A stretch of DNA of 64,000 nt. Origin: Gonium pectorale (taxonomy: Eukaryota > Chlorophyta > Chlorophyceae > Chlamydomonadales > Volvocaceae). Made by a program: the position numbers and the translations under genes. The notes under the pieces are model-generated. The model saw only the letters and a program-made list of their open reading frames with translations, had not been told where the DNA came from and searched no databases. This document shows positions 58,404-64,000 of the stretch, piece by piece. The stretch spans positions 618,854 through 682,853 of the forward strand of contig LSYV01000015.1 in assembly GCA_001584585.1 (NCBI GenBank). The letters are read 5' to 3'. Each line of letters begins with the position of its first letter. The stretch's first letter is position 1.

Positions 58404-61400
58404 TTACTTGCCCTTGCGACCCTTGTTGGCGGCAGAAGGGTCCTTGCGGATGCGGACGCTCTTCGGGGTCACCTGTTGGAGCGGATGGCGAGCGTAACAT
58501 GCGGCGTTGAGAAAAAGGATACTATCTGCTACCACATGGAACCAAATGCCAACGGACGGTTTGCAATCAGCCCCTGAACCACGTACCAAACCGCTTTGTA
58601 CTTCGTCCCCGCCTGGAGCCAAGTCCCTGGATGACTGTCTACAACAGCTGCATTGCGCCTTCCCATGACCCGCAGCTGGTGGCTTACCTCGACCTGCTCG
58701 TCGTCGTTGATGTACTCGAGGGCGTCATCCAGACCCATGGTGCGAGGCTCGTCCAGGCCCACCTGTCAGACGGGGTCAGGCACATTGGTCATCAAGGGCC
58801 GAGACCATTCATCCCTCATTACTTCGGTGCCCGTGCCGTTGCAACAATGGAAGCGCGCCCGAACGGACCCTACCCGGGGGCCCAGCTGTCCACTGACCAC
58901 CCCGCAGACGGCGCTCGACCACACGACGGCAACTGCTGCTTCCCCACCGGCCTAAACTGCGCACCCCGCCCCCCAGCACCTTGCCCCCCTCAGCCACGCA
59001 ACCCCGCAGGCCCTCACCTTGATCTCCTTGGATGCCGCGCGCATGTTCGTGAGCTGCTTGGTCTTGCAGACGTTGATCTTGAGGTCTCCCGCCTTGGCGT
59101 GCATGCCCACGCACTGCCCCTCGTACACCGCGTCACCGGGGCGGCAGAACATCTGGCCGCGCTCCTGGGCGCTCTCCAGCGCGTATGCCGTCACCTGTGC
59201 GTGGGGAGTAGGGTGCATGCGTACCATCGGCGGGAGCAGTCCGTGACTCTGCAGCCCAGCGCTGCTTTGGTTGGCCAGAAGCCAATTAAGAAAACCGGGG
59301 AGACGGGCGGTTCAATGAATGACAAGCTCGAACTAGTCCACTCGACATCGGACTCAAGAGCCGACCCAACAGAACGAAGCGAAAGACCAACCTGGCCGGT
59401 TTCGTGCGCCACCAGGGAGCCGTTCTCGCGCATCTGGATCTCGCCAGCCACGGGGGCGTACTCGAGGAAGAGCGTGTTCATGACCCCCAGGCCGCGCGTT
59501 GCCGTCAGAAGGGCGTTCTTTAGGCCCAGCAGGCCGCGGGTGGCGATGCGGAACTTGATGCGGGAGGCACCCTGTGGGTCGCAACGGCACGGAGGCGGTA
59601 TCAGCCCGGTGTATGCATGGGTGCCTGCTCCTCTACAACAAGCACGCTGGGCGAATAGGATGAAGCTTTGTTACCACGTACCCAAGCCAGAAGGGCCCAA
59701 AGAGGCGCTACCTCCTCCCACACACCTGGATCGAGGGAATGAGGTCCGACATCTCTCCCTTGCGCTGCGCGAACAGCTCCACAACCGCGCCGACGTACGC
59801 CTCGGGCACCTGGGCGAGACGAGGGTATGCCGGACATGTCACTGAAGGCCCAACTGAAGGAAGGCCAGGCTCTTTCCCACAGGTCCAGGAGGTTGCGTGT
59901 TGACTATCCCTGAACGAGCCCCAGCGCCGCCATCAGGCTCGGCGGCACACTTGTGCGCGACTCTACTCCGCCGCAACCCCACTCACGTCCACAATCGCCT
60001 CCTCGTACGGCTCGCAGGTCTTGCCCTCCACCTCGCGGGTGATGACCTTGGGCGGGCCGATCTCGAACTCGTAGCCCTCGCGGCGCATGTTCTCAATCAG
60101 AATGCCCAGGTGCAGGGTGCCGCGGCCGCTCACGATGAACGAGTCCGAGGTCTCACCGGGGTCCACCCTGTGAGCGGTTTACAGCGTGCAATGTTCGGTG
60201 GCTGGCCGTGGTTGTGAAGGCAAGAAGTCGAGCATACGGCGACTGCGGTCCGCGTCACCGGCAATCCCAGCCCTGGGTACCTGACTACCCAAACGCGTGC
60301 TGGGCTTATCTAACCTTCACACCACCTAAAAAAACCGCATTGTACCAACTCTGCCGGGTAACCCGCACCGTAAGCCCCGATTCCCTGCCTGCCCGATGCA
60401 GCCGGACCTGAGGGCCAGGTTGCGCTCAAGCTCGCGGTCGAGGCGGTCCTTGAGGTTGCGGGAGGTCACGAACTTGCCCTCCTTGCCAGCAAAGGGCGAG
60501 GTGTTCACCTTGAACGTCATCGACACGGTGGGGTCCTCCACCTGTGGTCCGGGCAGAGGGAGGCACCGGGCGAGGGTCACGCTCAGTCTAAAGCGGTCTG
60601 GATTGCGGACGGGACTGTGGTCCAAGCAAAAGAGCCGGCCCCCGCCTCCCGCTCTCCTGAAAAAGCCGCTCTGGAAAGCCCGGAAACAGCGGCTCTCGCG
60701 CCTGACAGAGGATAACTCACCATGCGCTTCCCAACATCGCACCACTTCTTCAAAGCCTGCATTGAAGCCCATCCCCGCTTCGGAGGCCCACGCAACACCT
60801 GCCGACCCCAAGTCGCTCGCAGACCATACACGCACACGCACAACGTCCGCGGCAACAGCCCCCACCTTAATGGTGGGCAGCGCCACGGGCGCCTCCCGCT
60901 GCGCGATGGTCTCGCCGATCTTGATGTCGGCGATGCCGCTGAGCGCACAGATGTCGCCGGCCGTCACCTCGTCGACGGGCACGCGGGAGAAGTTGTCGTA
61001 CACAAACAGCTCAGCGATCTTGGCCTGGCGGACCTTGCCAGGCTCCAGGGAGCTGCGCGAGTGGGGCGGGTACGGGCGGGCAGGGTCCAGGTCGGGGCTT
61101 TTTCGACCCTACTTACAAGGCCGATGATCCCGGCGTCATAGTCAATCCAGGATCACGATTCCCATCCCTGCCGTCCGCCGTTCACCAACCTGCAGATCGA
61201 CACGGTCTGGCCGCGCTTGATGGTGCCCGACGTGACGCGGCCGATGGCGATGCGGCCCTTGTGCTCGTCGTAGTCGATGTTGGCGCACAGCAGCTGCAGG
61301 GGAGCCTCCGGGGCGACCGTGGGAGGGCGGATCTGCAAGGGAGGGCATAGAGGAGGGGCGATATGGTCTATGTTACATGGCACCTGCAAGGGATTGCATG

Positions 61401-63194
61401 CAAGGCGGCGAGCAGCCAACCAACTAAGGGGCAGCACCCACGCAGACGGCTAGAATGCGCCTATGCCCCGAAGACATGATTGTCTGTCCACGTGGGGCCC
61501 CCGTTCATCATTTGGCTTCCACTGCCACTGCACGCCCCACAAAAAAAACGTCTTTCGCCCAGCCAATCCCGTCCACACCTCCTTGACAATGGTTGCGAAG
61601 AGCGGCTCCAGATCCTCCGCCAGCGCGTCCGGCTGCATGCCAGCAATGCCGTTGACACCTGGCCGTTGGGGTTACCGATTGTTAGGTTGCAAAGCCAGGA
61701 AACGGCCACGATGAGAGGACCGAATAAAGTGAGGCTTGTCTTGGACCGGCTGGCCCGGACACCCGCTCCTGGTGCTCGAAATGCCTGCAACCCGGTCACG
61801 CATCCCTCACCCACTCCCCGCCCTGCCCTACTAACACCCACAACATTGTCCCGAGCCCAGAGCTTCTCACCCGAGGCGTACACGATGGGGAACTCGCACA
61901 GCTCATCCGAGGCACCGAGGTCCATGAACAGCTCAAACGTCGAGTCGATCACCCACTCGGGCCTGTGTAGGAACCAAGGGGTGGGTGGCATGGGCGCTGT
62001 GGCTCAGGGACGTCGCCGCAACCGGAAACGCGCAGCTGAACCCCATGAACCTCCCTCACGCTTGCAATGTCCCGATTCCGTGCGCAGCAATCCCTCCATC
62101 CTCCCTCTCCTTTCTTTCGCTGCCTGCCCACGGCCAGGCAACCTGTACGAAGGAGTCGAGCTTAACACGAGCCCGGCGCAGCGTACTGCATGCTCCCCGC
62201 TCCCTCTATAAACGTGGTGGTTCGCACCTGGCGGCGGGGCGGTCGATCTTGTTGACGACCACCACGACGCGCTTCTGGAGCTCCAGCGCCTTGCGCAGCA
62301 CGAAGCGGGTCTGCGGCATGGGGCCCTCCACCGAGTCCACGAGCAGCAGCACGCCTGGCACGGACACGTGAGCGCAGGGGGGGAGGGGGTACGACATCGG
62401 GATGTGGGACGAGGGATGCGCAAGGGCTCGCCGTGACACCAGACGCGCCTATCGCACATCCCCGCACACGTATGCCCCCACACCCCAAGGCGCACTGCCG
62501 TCCACTCCGCACTCACCATCGCACATGTTGATAACGCGCTCCACCTCGCCACCGAAGTCGGCGTGGCCGGGGGTGTCGATGATGTTCACCTGAGGCCGTC
62601 ACAGGCCGGGGTTGGGCGTGATGAGAAGAAACGGACCGTCAGGTGCCGCGCACAGCCGAGGGCGCCGACGTGTCCCCTTGCCGCCTGCTTCCCACCCCGT
62701 TTGCCCATCCACCGCCCGCCATACCTTGATGCCCCGGTAGCGCACGGCGGTGTTCTTGGCCAGAATGGTGATACCGCGCTCGCGCTCCAGGTCGTTGGAG
62801 TCCATGATGCGGTCCGTGGTGTTCTGCGGACGTTCATGGGCAGGGGTACGGGTCAGCACAAGCGCTTGTCAGCTAGAGTGGGAGCCAATGCAGAGGCAAC
62901 ATGCGGCCGCCGTAGTAATTGAGGCCGGCGTGTTGAGGGGCCGCTGTGCAGGGGTTGTTGCAGGGGTTACCCGTCGAGCCGCTCTCAACGGCTCAGTAGC
63001 ACTCGGCAGCACCGGTGCCGCCTTGGTACGGGCTCGCCTTGAGCTGCATGCGGTTCCCACCCCACCACACGTACTGAGCCCGATTGTTCCAGACCGGCCC
63101 AGTGACCCTGCTGTCCCCGCCACGCATCCACCAGTCGCAGCCTCGCCGCACCTGGTTGTCGCGGAACACCTTGGACTGCCTGAGCATGGCATCC

Positions 63195-63235
<41 letters not shown>

Positions 63236-64000
63236 GATGTTGCGAATGTCCTCGCGAACCGACTGGTCGCCGGACACTGTGGACGCAGGCGCTGCGGAGA
63301 GGGGAGAGGCGGGCGGAAGCGGGGAGCGCATAGGTGGGCGGGGGGTGGAACAGTGACCCAACCGGACGTTGACGGGGACTAGAGCAGGTGGTGGTAAAGC
63401 GTGAAGACGGGAGCCAGGGCGTGCGCATGAACGAGATGCCTCTGCCTGCCCTGGGCGCTTGCGCGTACGTGCACCGACGACACCGGAAAGCGCTGCGGCG
63501 GCGAGCCCTCGCCACAGCAGCACGCCGCATCACCGGCTGCAGTTCAGCAGGAAGTCCACTAAAGGCCCGGCACCACAATCCTCCCGAATGCGATTGCATC
63601 AGTTGCGGGGGGGGGTGGCGTATGCGTCACCCCGTGTGGCGACGCACACGCCAACCCCCACAATTCCTATGTCAACTCACAACTCATGCATACATACGGC
63701 TTTGCCAGAATCGGAAGGCGAACAACGTCATCTGGAGCTCGGCCGACAGGCACCAAGATCGGTGAAGGGAATAGGCGCCAGGCGGCCCCTCGCGTGCCGC
63801 CGGCAGCCTTTTGAAAAGGAACGCCCTTGCCTACACTGGTGCGTCATCCCTCCCGGACTACGACTTCCTTATCCATCGGCTGACCGAAGCACCTAGTGCC
63901 CTTCGTGCCATGGAGTTCGCGGCCAAGTCAACTAGGAGCGGGGCGGCCAGGGCTCACCGTCGATAGTGGCGGTGCGGCAGACGGTGCTGGGCCGCTGCGG
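58404..64000 (-). CDS. TYPA: chloroplast TypA/BipA translational GTPase (5' end beyond window)
   Basis: Sixteen exons join in phase, from a partial one at 64000-63958 through 63276-63152, 62823-62725, 62589-62517, 62354-62228, 61962-61871, 61658-61579, 61332-61190, 61052-60866, 60541-60408, 60167-59987, 59809-59726, 59571-59392, 59194-59018, 58762-58688 and 58472-58404 (TAA). They give 622 residues in the window. G1 is [15 protein letters not shown], the switch region [16 protein letters not shown]3 [18 protein letters not shown] and G4 [11 protein letters not shown]-Tu-like domain 2, the EF-G III/V-like domains ([38 protein letters not shown]) and the TypA C-terminal domain ([15 protein letters not shown], basic tail) follow. 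TypA/BipA binds 70S ribosomes and aids ribosome assembly and stress-time translation. Plants have a plastid form (SVR3). The exon before [12 protein letters not shown] ([14 protein letters not shown]) looks like the end of a transit peptide, so a plastid location is likely. Confidence 0.96.

Overview
The window looks like nuclear DNA of a volvocine green alga (Chlamydomonadales; Chlamydomonas/Gonium/Volvox relatives). The evidence is high GC, intron-rich genes with short GT-AG introns, third-position G/C bias, long 3' UTRs with the algal poly(A) signal TGTAA, polyQ/polyA/polyG runs, an extensin-like SPPPP linker, and proteins typical of this lineage (a large MRL1-type PPR protein, a plastid TypA). 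Gene models were assembled by hand from splice sites and reading-phase agreement. Where every exon joins in phase I give high confidence; unresolved starts or exons are stated.

Layout from left to right: a CCCTC microsatellite (1-100); a small signal-peptide/TM protein (minus, 801-1516); a long multi-domain protein of an unrecognised family, 'family X' (plus, about 1790-7359); a 999-residue WD40 protein (minus, 15079-9355); eIF1/SUI1 (minus, 16828-16226); a partial RCC1-like gene (plus, about 18830-19989); a BZW/5MP eIF5-mimic protein (minus, about 25004-20931); the rbcL mRNA factor MRL1 (plus, 25818-32491); a divergent pair of putative signal-anchored low-complexity proteins (minus 37867-34431, plus 38416-41810); a second family-X gene (plus, 43278-45752); a membrane-anchored FAM20/GASK-like kinase with a proline-rich stalk (minus, 54099-46983); an uncharacterised protein sharing a promoter region with it (plus, 54575-56695); and plastid TypA/BipA (minus, entering from beyond 64000 and ending at 58404).

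Themes: two start-codon-fidelity factors (eIF1 and 5MP) lie about 4.1 kb apart on one strand. Two chloroplast gene-expression factors (MRL1, TypA) are in the same window. The remainder is dominated by uncharacterised proteins, of which the two family-X paralogues, the divergent pair and the stalked kinase are the most novel. No bacterial, viral or transposon-coding feature, rRNA, tRNA or CRISPR array was recognised.
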